NCBI GenBank assembly: GCA_019636755.1
Contig: JAHBWZ010000012.1
Location: 1 to 64,000, forward strand
DNA from: Phycisphaeraceae bacterium
Lineage (GTDB): Bacteria > Planctomycetota > Phycisphaerae > Phycisphaerales > SM1A02
Direction of reading: 5' to 3'
Length of the DNA: 64,000 nucleotides
Shown here: positions 32,012 to 41,036 of the stretch, piece by piece
Position numbering within the stretch: the stretch's first letter is position 1
Layout of the letters: every line of letters begins with the position of its first letter
Notes under the pieces: model-generated
The model's input: the letters and a program-made list of their open reading frames with translations, nothing else
Told to the model about the DNA's origin: nothing
The model's database searches: none
Translations under genes and position numbers: made by a program

Positions 32012-35000
32012 ATGCCGAGGACACGACGCCGTTCCATCTTCCGGATCCTGTTCTTCCTGGTGGTGCTGGTCGTCTTCGCGATCGTCCTGGCGCCGACGGC
32101 GATCGGCCTCTTCATCGCGCGCGGCATGATCGAGCGCGCCGCCGGCGACGCGCTCGGGGCCCCGGTCCGGATCGGCTCGGTCCGGCTCGGATGGACCGGG
32201 CACCAGGCGATCGAGGGCTTCCGCGTCACCGCGCCGGACGGAAGCGAGGCGATGCGCGCCGATCTGCGGGTCGACGCCGGACTCTTCTCGCTCCTTGTCG
32301 CCAGGCCATCGACGCTGCGCGTGCACCTGACCGGGGCGGCGCGCGGTGAACTGCTGGAGGACGGGCGGGTCATCCTGCCCGGCGCGCCAACGCCGGCGCC
32401 GCGTCCCCCCGCGGCGCCGGAGCCCGCCGCGCCCGGTGTGCCGGGGGTTCCCGGGCCGCCCGGCGAACTGATTCCCCGGAACCTCCCGGCGCTGGACGTG
32501 GCGATCGACGGCCTTGACCTTGACCTGGCGATGCGCGGCACCGGTTCCGCATCGTCGACGCTCCGGCTGCGCGATCTGCGCGGCGCGATCGCCGTGGAAT
32601 CGTCGGGCGCGGGAACCGCCGTGGGAGAACTCCGAAGCGCGTCCGGCGCGGACATGACGGACCTGGCCGTCGAACTGAGCGCGCGCAACTTCATCGATCC
32701 GGGAACGCGACGGATGGTCCTGCGCGGCGCCTCGGGCGACTTTCAGCTCCGCGCCGGCGCGGTGACGGTGCCGCCCGGTGCGACGGTCCGCTCGATCGAG
32801 TCGCTCCGCATCCACGTCCGGACCTCCGATGCGTTCGAACGCATCGACCTGGACGTGGACCTGCGTTCGGCGGTCGGCGACGGTCCCGATCCGGTGGGAC
32901 TCCAGGGAACCATCGTGGCGCGCCGGCCGGCGGAGATCGTGGCGGCGCCGCTCATGGCGCTTCCGCTCATCGATGTCGACCTGGTCGCGCGGGCGCTCCC
33001 GGTCTCGCTTCTCCAGCCGTTCCTGGCGGCGACGCCGCTCCTCCTGGCGCAGGATCTCGGCCCGATGATCGACGCGCGGATGCGCGTGGAAGGCGGCGCC
33101 GCATCGCTCGTCGACGTGGAACTCAAGGCGGATCGACTGCAGTTCACGGGCGGCGGGCGCGTGTCGAGCCGGGGCGACCTGGAGACCGGCGCGATCGACC
33201 TGGTGTGGACGCCGGAGCCCGCGCGCGTCACCGCGCTGGCCGGGGTCGACGTCCCGGGACCGGTGATCGTCCGCGTCCGGGGCACGGACCTGGATGTCCC
33301 GTTTGCGCCGGGCGATCCCGCCGTGATCATGCAGGCGGCATCGGGCGTCATCGCGATCGACGTGGAGGGGACAGTCGGCGTGCCGGTGGCGGCGCGTGGT
33401 GCTGACGAACCGGGCGGGCGACCGCCGGATGGCGCGACCGGCGCGGGGACGGCCTCCGAAGCCGTCCTGTCGGCCACGGAAACCCTCCCGGTGCGGGACC
33501 TGACGATGCAGGCGTCGCGCGCCGCGGGCGACGCGACGGTCCACGTCACGATGGGGATGCTGGTGGACGGCGTGCGCGCGGAGGTCGATCAGCGGGTGCG
33601 GATCCCCGAGGTGCTTCCGGACACGGCGTTCGGACTCGCGCGCCTGACGGCGGGCCTCGTGCGCGTGGACGGCGCGCCCGAAGCGGCCCTGCGCCGCTGG
33701 ATCGAGCGCGCCGCCGGGGACGCCGTCCCGCGCGAGGTGATCGACGGGCGCTGGTCGATGGAACTGCGCAGCGGACCGACGGAGGACGCCGGCGCCGCGC
33801 CGGCGACACCGCGCTGGAACGCCGCGCTGACGCTGACCGGGCCGCGGGTCCAGGTCGAGTCGCAGGGGGGGCTGGGCACAGACACGCCGGATGCCTGGGA
33901 CCTGGCGACGACCGTCATCCGCGTGCAGGTCACGCCGGAACTCCTGGCGCCGTTCCTGCCGGCCGGCGCCGGGAGCGACGCCGGCGCGGTCGCGCTGAAC
34001 GGCGCGGTCGATCGCGCCGCCGCGGTGTCCACCGGTACGCCGCCGGTCGTGCTGCGGAGGCCCACGGGATTCGTCGTGCAGGTCGATCCGATCCGCGGCC
34101 GCGGCGTGCCGACGCTGCACACGCTGCTGGAATCGCCGCTCCGCGCTTCGTTCACGGCGGAGCGCACCGCGTTCGGCGTTGCCGGGCTCCGCGAGGACCT
34201 GCGGATGGAGTCGTTCCGCGGAGAGGTGCGCGCTCGACGCGGCGATGGGGACCGCGTGGACGCCGAGGTGGAGGCGCGCTTCGCGGCACGGGTGGATCGG
34301 GGCGGTGCGCTGATCGGTCGGGTCGCGGCCGACGCGCGCGTGCAGGACCTGCTGGGCGCCGCGCCGCCGCGATGGACCGCCGATCTCGGACTGAACGAGA
34401 TCGCGGTGGTGATCGTGGAGCAGGTGCTGGGGCGGCCGGCCGGATCCATCGCGGACCTGCTGGGCGCCACGGGTGCACTGACGGTGCATGCCGCGGCGGA
34501 CGCGCCGGATGGAGACGCCATCGCATTGGAAGCGCGGCCCGCGTTCCCGCAGGTCACCGGACGATTCCCGCTGACCGTGTCGCAGGACACGGTCGGGATC
34601 CGCGGCGCGGAGTCGGTGGTGCGCCTGCCCGCCGCGGTGCTGGACCGGTGGATGTCGGAGTCACCGTCATCGTCGGGCGGCGCGGCGCCGGCGGATCGAC
34701 TGACGGTGACCGGCGATCTTGCCGTCGCGCTGGCCGTCCGCGAAGTGACGATGCCGCTTGCCATGCTCCGTGGCGAGGCATTCGCACCGGGGGAGGTGCG
34801 CATCGACGTGGACGGCGCCGCGGAGCCGCTTCCGTGGCGCATGCCGGACGGCACGCGCCTCGCGCTCTCGGGCGGCTCGGTGCGCGCGCGCGCGACCGAT
34901 CTCTCCGGCGGCGTGACGGTGGTGATCGACGGCGAGGTCCGCGAAGGCGACGCGACCGTCGGACGGCTCTCCGTGGATGGACTGCTCCGCGATCTGATCG

Positions 35001-35902
35001 GCGACAACGGCGTGTTCACGCCGCAGCGCGTGGCCTTCACCGGCCGCGCGTCGGCGGCCGGCATTCCGACGCGCGTGCTGGATCGCATGCTCCGGCAGGA
35101 CGGCATGCTCGTCGCGGCGGTCGGCGAAACGATGACCGGCACGATCGACGCGATGCGTTTCTCCGCCACGTTCGAGGTGGGCCACGCCGATCTCGATATC
35201 ACGTCCCCGGCCGCGCGACTCAAGGCGCGCGTGATGGGGCGGGAGAAGATGATCCGGATCCCGGTCGAGCAGCCGATCGACGGCACCATGGAGGCCACGC
35301 CGGAACTGCGGCAGCGACTCCTGCAGCGGATCCATCCGATCTTCGCCGACATCCGCGCGGTGGATCAGCCGATCACCGTCCGTTCGACCGAGGTGCTCCG
35401 GATCCCGATCGACGGCAATCCGGCGGGCCTGAACGGCGCCCTGCGCCTGACCGTCGGCGCGATCGCGATCGACAGCGGATCGAGCCTTCTCTCCGTCTTC
35501 TCGCTCTTCAATCGGAGTGACCGGGTGGCCACGCTGCGCGGCTCGATCGATCCGGTCGACGTGCGCATCCGCAACGGCGTCGTTTCGTACGACCGGTTCG
35601 CGATGAAGATCGACCAGGTGACGATCGTCTACTCCGGGCAGATCGACCTGGTGAAACAGCAGGCGAACCTGCGATTCGAGGTGCCCCTCTCGGTCCTCGC
35701 CCACTCGTTCCGGGAACTCGAGGGCTTCGCGGAGCGCATCACGGTGCCGGTCGTCACGCGCGGACCGCTGGACCGCCTGAAGACCGAACTGGACCCGGAC
35801 TTCGACATCGGCAAGGCGGCGCTGGAAGCCGGCTTCCGCGGCGGCCTGGACTCGCTGCTGCGCGGACGGCTCCGCGGCCTGTTCGACCGGCCCGGACAGT
35901 GA
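32012..35902 (+). CDS. Large AsmA-like envelope protein
   Basis: 1296 residues. An N-terminal membrane anchor (RILFFLVVLVVFAIVLAPTA) is followed by a long beta-rich periplasmic region. The opening (ARGMIERAAGDALGAPVRIG, SVRLGW) and the end (LRGSIDPVDVRIRNGVVSYD, QIDLVKQQANLRFEVPLSVL, RGPLDRLKTELDPDF) have the style of AsmA/TamB-type proteins, which bridge inner and outer membranes and are linked to phospholipid transport. A proline-rich linker (PTPAPRPPAAPEPAAPGVPG) interrupts the first domain. Assignment is by architecture, not by a strict motif. Nothing shows its regulation. Confidence 0.7.
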   Translation: MPRTRRRSIFRILFFLVVLVVFAIVLAPTAIGLFIARGMIERAAGDALGAPVRIGSVRLGWTGHQAIEGFRVTAPDGSEAMRADLRVDAGLFSLLVARPSTLRVHLTGAARGELLEDGRVILPGAPTPAPRPPAAPEPAAPGVPGVPGPPGELIPRNLPALDVAIDGLDLDLAMRGTGSASSTLRLRDLRGAIAVESSGAGTAVGELRSASGADMTDLAVELSARNFIDPGTRRMVLRGASGDFQLRAGAVTVPPGATVRSIESLRIHVRTSDAFERIDLDVDLRSAVGDGPDPVGLQGTIVARRPAEIVAAPLMALPLIDVDLVARALPVSLLQPFLAATPLLLAQDLGPMIDARMRVEGGAASLVDVELKADRLQFTGGGRVSSRGDLETGAIDLVWTPEPARVTALAGVDVPGPVIVRVRGTDLDVPFAPGDPAVIMQAASGVIAIDVEGTVGVPVAARGADEPGGRPPDGATGAGTASEAVLSATETLPVRDLTMQASRAAGDATVHVTMGMLVDGVRAEVDQRVRIPEVLPDTAFGLARLTAGLVRVDGAPEAALRRWIERAAGDAVPREVIDGRWSMELRSGPTEDAGAAPATPRWNAALTLTGPRVQVESQGGLGTDTPDAWDLATTVIRVQVTPELLAPFLPAGAGSDAGAVALNGAVDRAAAVSTGTPPVVLRRPTGFVVQVDPIRGRGVPTLHTLLESPLRASFTAERTAFGVAGLREDLRMESFRGEVRARRGDGDRVDAEVEARFAARVDRGGALIGRVAADARVQDLLGAAPPRWTADLGLNEIAVVIVEQVLGRPAGSIADLLGATGALTVHAAADAPDGDAIALEARPAFPQVTGRFPLTVSQDTVGIRGAESVVRLPAAVLDRWMSESPSSSGGAAPADRLTVTGDLAVALAVREVTMPLAMLRGEAFAPGEVRIDVDGAAEPLPWRMPDGTRLALSGGSVRARATDLSGGVTVVIDGEVREGDATVGRLSVDGLLRDLIGDNGVFTPQRVAFTGRASAAGIPTRVLDRMLRQDGMLVAAVGETMTGTIDAMRFSATFEVGHADLDITSPAARLKARVMGREKMIRIPVEQPIDGTMEATPELRQRLLQRIHPIFADIRAVDQPITVRSTEVLRIPIDGNPAGLNGALRLTVGAIAIDSGSSLLSVFSLFNRSDRVATLRGSIDPVDVRIRNGVVSYDRFAMKIDQVTIVYSGQIDLVKQQANLRFEVPLSVLAHSFRELEGFAERITVPVVTRGPLDRLKTELDPDFDIGKAALEAGFRGGLDSLLRGRLRGLFDRPGQ

Positions 35903-35974
35903 TGCATCGGGCGGCGATGTCGCGGCGCGCCGGCGCGTCTGCGGCATCCCGTGGCAGTGCGGGCAGCGCGGACG

Positions 35975-35980
35975 TATCTT
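35975..35980 (+). promoter_or_regulatory. -10 box placed for a leaderless message (TATCTT)
   Basis: TATCTT, six bases, then the ATG at 35987. With the usual 6-8 base gap from -10 to the transcription start, the message would begin at or within two bases of the start codon. No ribosome site is present. Confidence 0.45.
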
Positions 35981-35986
35981 CACGGC

Positions 35987-37480
35987 ATGGCGACCGATCC
36001 TCGACATCGCCGTTCGTCCCGGGTGTCCCGCGCCGGCGCGGCAGGCATCGGCGGCGGTCGGTCGGGCGCTGCGATGGCGATCATGGGGCTCGCAATCGTG
36101 GCGCCCGGTGGCCTGCTGTGTTCCGCCGGATGCCGTCCGTCCGGGCCCGGTCCGTCGGCGTCCTCGTCGGAGATCCACGCCGTGGCGCCGCTGCCCGACC
36201 TTGCCTCGGTCGATCCGGTCGCGGTGGAGATGATCCGGCGCGAACATGCCGCGGCCGTCGGCGCGCCCCGCTCCGCGGCGCAGCGCGGTCGCCTGGCGAT
36301 GGCGCTGCATGCGAACGGGCTTCCGGATGCCGCGGTCGCCGAGTACCGCGCCGCCGAAGTGCTGGCCCCGGCCGATCACCGCTGGCCCCACCACATGGGC
36401 CGGGCACTTCGATCGCTCGGGCACATCGATCCGGCGATCGACGCGATGGAGCGGGCGTCCGCGGTGAGCGCACGACCGGCCATCGCGCTCGCGTACGCGG
36501 GCCTGTGGAACCTGGAGCGGGGCGACCTGAGCGCGGCGCGCCGTGCCCTGGAGCGGGCGGCGGCGACGGAACCGACGCTCGTTCCCGCGCATCTCGGACT
36601 CGCGCAGCTTGCGATCGCGGAGGGACGTCCCGCCGACGCGCTTTCCGCGATCGAGCAGGCGCGCCGGCTGGCGCCCGGCGATCGCTATGCGCGCTATCTC
36701 AACGGCCTGGTCCTCCGCGATGCAGGGCGCATGGACGACGCGCGGATCGAACTCGCCGTGGGCGCGGGAAGCACGCTGGACTGGAGCCGGGTCGATCCGC
36801 TTCTCGCGGAGGTTCAGGCGCTCTGGGTCGGGTACCGCGCGGAGTACGCGAAGGCGCAGGCGATGGTGGCGGCCGGACAGATTCCGCAGGCGCAGACGGT
36901 GCTCCGCGGCATGCTTGCCCGGTCCCCCGGCGATGTCCCGGCGGCCACGCTGCTGGCCGGCACGCACGTGACGGCGGGTCGTCCGGACGATGCCATCCAG
37001 GTGCTCACCGTCGCGCTTCGCGAGACGGGCGAGCAGTTCGCGCTTCAGATGGGGCTCGCGTCGGCACACGCCGCGGCGGGACGCCCTGAAGTGGCGCTCC
37101 GTCATGCGGAGCAGGCGCTTGAACTCAACCCGACGCTCGCGGCCGGGCATCGGCAGCGGGCGCGCCTGCTTGCCCTGACCGGGCGGACGGGCGATGCGAT
37201 CGATGCCGCCCGGCGTGCGGCGGCGCTGGATCCCTCGCAGCCCGACGGCGACCTGCTCCTGGTCGAACTGCTGATCGGCGCGGACGAGCGCGCCGAAGCA
37301 ACGCGGCTGCTGGAGCAGGCCATCCAGAGACTCCCCGGACGGATCGAGCCGTGCCTCCGGCTTGCGGCGATCCGCGCGGAGGCGGGGCAGGCCGCCGCCG
37401 CCCGCGCGCTCCTGGAGCACGTGCTTCGAATCGACCCCGCGAATCGCGCCGCGCAGCAGGGGCTGGCCGCACTCCGGTAG
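35987..37480 (+). CDS. TPR-repeat lipoprotein
   Basis: 497 residues from the ATG at 35987. A long basic n-region precedes a hydrophobic segment ending in LLCSAGC, a lipobox. The mature protein is TPR repeats throughout: LAMALHANGLPDAAVAEYRA, HHMGRALRSLGHIDPAIDAM, LAYAGLWNLERGDLSAARRA, AHLGLAQLAIAEGRPADALS, and a second block after residue ~290 (LRGMLARSPGDVPAATLLAG, GLASAHAAAGRPEVALRHAE). It is followed one base later by the FG-GAP/UnbV gene, a pair often seen together in planctomycetes, so both probably work in one envelope complex. Confidence 0.8.
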   Translation: MATDPRHRRSSRVSRAGAAGIGGGRSGAAMAIMGLAIVAPGGLLCSAGCRPSGPGPSASSSEIHAVAPLPDLASVDPVAVEMIRREHAAAVGAPRSAAQRGRLAMALHANGLPDAAVAEYRAAEVLAPADHRWPHHMGRALRSLGHIDPAIDAMERASAVSARPAIALAYAGLWNLERGDLSAARRALERAAATEPTLVPAHLGLAQLAIAEGRPADALSAIEQARRLAPGDRYARYLNGLVLRDAGRMDDARIELAVGAGSTLDWSRVDPLLAEVQALWVGYRAEYAKAQAMVAAGQIPQAQTVLRGMLARSPGDVPAATLLAGTHVTAGRPDDAIQVLTVALRETGEQFALQMGLASAHAAAGRPEVALRHAEQALELNPTLAAGHRQRARLLALTGRTGDAIDAARRAAALDPSQPDGDLLLVELLIGADERAEATRLLEQAIQRLPGRIEPCLRLAAIRAEAGQAAAARALLEHVLRIDPANRAAQQGLAALR

Positions 37481-37481
37481 G

Positions 37482-39323
37482 ATGCCGCACGCCATGCGCC
37501 AGAGGAATCGGACAACGGCGAGCCGGCCGGCACCGGTACGCGCGGCCGGGCGGTGCCGTGCCGCGTCGATCGTCGTGTCGATCGCCGCCACGACGTTCTG
37601 GTGGTCGGCCGCCGTCCTGTCCGGCGGGTGCGGCGAGGAGCGCGCGCCGGGCCCGGCATCGGCGGGACCCGAGGGTCGTTCCCCGGCGTTGCCCGGCGCG
37701 GGCGATCGCGGGCCCGCGGGTGCCGACGGCGTCCCGTGGCTGGCGGTGCGCGCGGATGCCGGCATCTCGTTCCGGCACGTGTCCGGCGCCCGGCCCGGGC
37801 GGCACCTCATGCCGGAGATCATCGGCGGGGGCGCGGCGCTGGCGGACCTGGACGGCGACGGGAAACTGGATGCGTACCTGGTGCAGAGCGGTGACCTGGA
37901 CGCGACGCCCGGGGATGCGGGGCGCAATCGCGTCTATCGCAACCGCGGGGACGGCACGTTCGAGGATCGCACGTCCGGGAGCGGCGCGGATGACCCCGGC
38001 TACGGCATGGGCGTCGCGTGCGGCGACGTCGACGCCGACGGGCGCGTGGATATCTACGTCACGAACTTCGGTCCCAACGCACTGCTGCGGAACTCCGGCG
38101 GATTCCGCTTCGACGATGTGACCACGGCGAGCGGGACCGGTGACCCGGAGTGGAGTACCAGCGCGGGCTTCCTCGACTATGACCGCGACGGTCACCTCGA
38201 CCTCTTCGTGTGCAACTACATCCGGTGGACGCGCGGGTCGGAACTGACCTGCTACAACCTGATGGGCACGCCGGACTACTGCCTCCCGACCAACTACAAC
38301 GCGCCCGCGCGGGACACGCTGTACCGCAACCGCGGCGACGGGACGTTCGAGGACGTGAGTGCGGCCGCCGGGATCGCCGCGCGGGCCGCGACGGGGCTGG
38401 GCGTCGTCGCGGCGGACTTCACCGGGAACGGGCTGATCGATCTCTTCGTGGCCAACGACGCGATGCCGGACCACTTCTGGCTGAACCGCGGTGATGGTCG
38501 ATTCACGGACGAGGCGCTGCTGGTCGGCGTGGCGGTGAACCTGGACGGCAAGGCGACGGCCAGTATGGGCGTCTCGATCGGAGACCTGCACGGCAGCGGG
38601 CGCCCCGACCTGATCGTGTGCAACATCCGGCACGAGTCCGATGCACTCTTCCGGAACACCGGGAAGGGATTCGTGGACATTACGGCCGCCAGCGGGCTCG
38701 GCTCGATCTCGCGCGCCTACACGCGCTGGGGCATGGGTCTCGTCGACTTCGACAACGACAGCCTGCTGGATCTCTACCAGGCAAACGGGCGCGTCATGCG
38801 GCAGGACGAGTCGGCGACGGAGGATCCCTATGCCGAGGTCAACGTCCTCTTCCGCGGGACGCCGGGCCCCAGGTTCACCGAGGTCCGCCCGCGCGGCGGC
38901 ACCGTGCCGCCGGTGATCGGCTCCAGCCGGGCCGCGGCGTTCGGAGACGTCGACGACGACGGCGGCATCGACATCCTGCTCGTCGAGCGGGACGGCCCGG
39001 CACGCCTTCTGCGGAATGCCGTGCCCGATCGCGGGAACTGGCTGCTGATCCGCGTGGAGGACCGGCACGGCCGCGATGCGCTGGGGGCGGTCGTCACGAT
39101 GGAGGCAGCGGGCCGGACGGTGCGCAGGGACGTGATCGCCGCGTGGAGCTACTGCGCGAGCAATGACCCGCGCGTGCACGTGGGGCTGGGGTCGGAGACG
39201 CACGGACGCGATGTCACGGTCCGATGGCCGGACGGTTCGCTCGAGCAGTATGGCAGCCTGTCGGCGAACAGCGTTCATCGAGTCCGGCAGGGCGAGGGAA
39301 GGACGGCGGATCCCGACCGCTGA
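37482..39323 (+). CDS. FG-GAP/ASPIC-UnbV repeat lipoprotein
   Basis: About 613 residues; the start is the ATG at 37482 or 37494. A signal segment ends in AVLSGGC, a lipobox. The mature part has repeated calcium-binding FG-GAP-like units: GGGAALADLDGDGKLDAYLV, ACGDVDADGRVDIYVTNFG, FLDYDRDGHLDLFVCNYI, AADFTGNGLIDLFVAND, AAFGDVDDDGGIDILLVE. Short RNRGDGTFED linkers lie between them. The C-terminus has the ASPIC/UnbV segment (RGNWLLIRVEDRHGRDALGA, VHVGLGSETHGRDVTVRWPD). Such proteins form a beta-propeller in the envelope; their molecular role is not established. Coupled to the TPR lipoprotein upstream. Confidence 0.88.
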   Translation: MPHAMRQRNRTTASRPAPVRAAGRCRAASIVVSIAATTFWWSAAVLSGGCGEERAPGPASAGPEGRSPALPGAGDRGPAGADGVPWLAVRADAGISFRHVSGARPGRHLMPEIIGGGAALADLDGDGKLDAYLVQSGDLDATPGDAGRNRVYRNRGDGTFEDRTSGSGADDPGYGMGVACGDVDADGRVDIYVTNFGPNALLRNSGGFRFDDVTTASGTGDPEWSTSAGFLDYDRDGHLDLFVCNYIRWTRGSELTCYNLMGTPDYCLPTNYNAPARDTLYRNRGDGTFEDVSAAAGIAARAATGLGVVAADFTGNGLIDLFVANDAMPDHFWLNRGDGRFTDEALLVGVAVNLDGKATASMGVSIGDLHGSGRPDLIVCNIRHESDALFRNTGKGFVDITAASGLGSISRAYTRWGMGLVDFDNDSLLDLYQANGRVMRQDESATEDPYAEVNVLFRGTPGPRFTEVRPRGGTVPPVIGSSRAAAFGDVDDDGGIDILLVERDGPARLLRNAVPDRGNWLLIRVEDRHGRDALGAVVTMEAAGRTVRRDVIAAWSYCASNDPRVHVGLGSETHGRDVTVRWPDGSLEQYGSLSANSVHRVRQGEGRTADPDR

Positions 39324-39380
39324 CCGCGCCGCGCAAAGCGCGGGCGACTCAGACGCCTCCCGTTCCGGCGCAGAGTACCG

Positions 39381-41036
39381 ATGCTCGAGGACGTTGCCCT
39401 TCTCCGCAATCTCGGCGTCCTCCTGCTCACGGCCATTGCGCTGCTGATCCTGGTGCGCCGGATCGCCATCCCGAACATCGTCGTCTACATCGTGTCCGGG
39501 CTGCTGCTCGGTCCGATTCTCGGCCTGGTCACGCCCGGCGACGGCGAGGGGAACGGCGGTGCGCTGCCGGTCCTGACGCACGTCGGAATCGCGCTGCTGC
39601 TCTTCCTGGTCGGGCTGGAACTCAGCTTCGATCGCATCCGGGACGTCGGCAGAGTGGCGGTCGTCGCCGGCATCGGGCAGATCATCTTCACCGCGTTCTT
39701 CGGCTTCCTGTTCGCGATCCCGCTCGGGTTCACCGTCGTTGAATCCGCGTTCATCGCCGTCGCGCTCACCTTCAGCAGCACGGTCGTCGTCGTCAAGCTG
39801 CTGCGGCAGAAGAACGAACTGACGACGCTCTACGGGCGCATCTCCGTCGGGATTTTCCTGGTCCAGGACCTCGCCGTCGTCGTCGCGCTGACGCTGCTGG
39901 CAGGATTCGGCGGCGGCTCCGACGACAGTGCCGTCGGCTCGGTCGCGATGAACCTCGGGAAGGCGGTATCCGGGATGATGATCCTGGCCGCGGTAGCGCT
40001 CCTGTCGCTGCGGTACTTCCTGGGCCGGGTATTCGACTGGGCCGCGCGATCGGGTGACGTGCTCTCGATCTGGGGGCTGACGTGGTGCTTTCTCTTCGTC
40101 CTGGGAGCGGAACTGCTCGGGCTCTCGCTGGAGATGGGTGCGTTCCTGGCCGGGGTCGGCCTGGCACAGCATCCCGCCAGCGGCGAACTCCGACGGCGGC
40201 TCGGGCCGCTGATGAATTTCTTCGTGGCGCTCTTCTTCCTCTCGCTGGGCGCGGAGATGGATCTCAGCGGGGCGACCCGGTACTGGGCGGCGTGCGTGCT
40301 GCTCTCGCTCTTCGTGCTGATCGGCAATCCGCTGATCTTCATCATCATCGTCGGGCGGTTCGGCTACAGCGAGCGTACGACGTTCCTGACCAGCGTGACG
40401 GTCGCCCAGATCAGCGAGTTCTCGCTCATCCTCGGCGCCCTTGCGGTGGCGAAGGGCATCATCGATCAGTCGATTCTCTCGCTCGTGACGGTCATCGCGC
40501 TGCTGACGATCATCGGATCTGCATACATGATCCTGTTCAATGAGCAGCTCTACCGATGGTGCCGCGATCGCGGACTGCTCCGTGTCTTCAATATTCACGG
40601 GACCGACCGCGCGACGATCGACGCCGAGCACAGCGGGCACGTCATCGTGGTCGGCATGAATCCGCTCGGGCGCCGGCTCGTCGGCGACCTGCTGGCCCGC
40701 GGATGCCACGTGCTGGCCATCGACACCGATCCCGGGAAGCTGTCCGGCCTCGCGTGCCGGACGCTGCATGGTGACGTCGAGCACGTGGAGATCATGGAGG
40801 AGGCGGAGTTCGATCGGGCGCGACTGGTGATCAGCGCGCTCCAGATCGAGGAGGTCAACATGCTGCTGGCGTGGCGATGCCGGCGGCTCGGCGTCCCGGT
40901 GGCGATCCACGCGTTCGACGGCTCGGTGGTGCGCGACCTGGAGAAACTGGGTGTCGAGCATCTGATCGATTCGAAGATGGTCGGCAACGTCCGGCTGGTG
41001 ACGGTCCTGGCGGAACGCGGGCTGGTGGACGTGTGA
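39381..41036 (+). CDS. CPA2-type cation/proton antiporter with RCK domain (1)
   Basis: 551 residues. The first ~380 form a KefB/CPA2 membrane domain of about twelve segments (NIVVYIVSGLLLGPILGLV, GIALLLFLVGLELSFDRIRD, ALTFSSTVVVVKLLRQKNEL, RISVGIFLVQDLAVVVALTL, LSLEMGAFLAGVGLAQHPAS, FFVALFFLSLGAEMDL). A TrkA-N/RCK nucleotide-binding domain follows (HVIVVGMNPLGRRLVGDLLA, then IDTDPGKL and a HGDVEHVEIMEEA switch). Such proteins exchange K+ or Na+ for protons and are gated by NAD(H)/nucleotides. The ATG at 39381 has a weak ribosome site. The GTGA overlap with the next antiporter suggests the two work as a pair. Confidence 0.88.
   Translation: MLEDVALLRNLGVLLLTAIALLILVRRIAIPNIVVYIVSGLLLGPILGLVTPGDGEGNGGALPVLTHVGIALLLFLVGLELSFDRIRDVGRVAVVAGIGQIIFTAFFGFLFAIPLGFTVVESAFIAVALTFSSTVVVVKLLRQKNELTTLYGRISVGIFLVQDLAVVVALTLLAGFGGGSDDSAVGSVAMNLGKAVSGMMILAAVALLSLRYFLGRVFDWAARSGDVLSIWGLTWCFLFVLGAELLGLSLEMGAFLAGVGLAQHPASGELRRRLGPLMNFFVALFFLSLGAEMDLSGATRYWAACVLLSLFVLIGNPLIFIIIVGRFGYSERTTFLTSVTVAQISEFSLILGALAVAKGIIDQSILSLVTVIALLTIIGSAYMILFNEQLYRWCRDRGLLRVFNIHGTDRATIDAEHSGHVIVVGMNPLGRRLVGDLLARGCHVLAIDTDPGKLSGLACRTLHGDVEHVEIMEEAEFDRARLVISALQIEEVNMLLAWRCRRLGVPVAIHAFDGSVVRDLEKLGVEHLIDSKMVGNVRLVTVLAERGLVDV

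Noticed and set aside
31931-34489. 852-codon minus-strand open frame
   Set aside because: Antisense to the AsmA-like gene; Arg/His-rich with no domain.
37125-40961. 1278-codon minus-strand open frame
   Set aside because: Antisense to the FG-GAP/UnbV and antiporter genes, which have clear motifs; long antisense frames are expected at this GC content.
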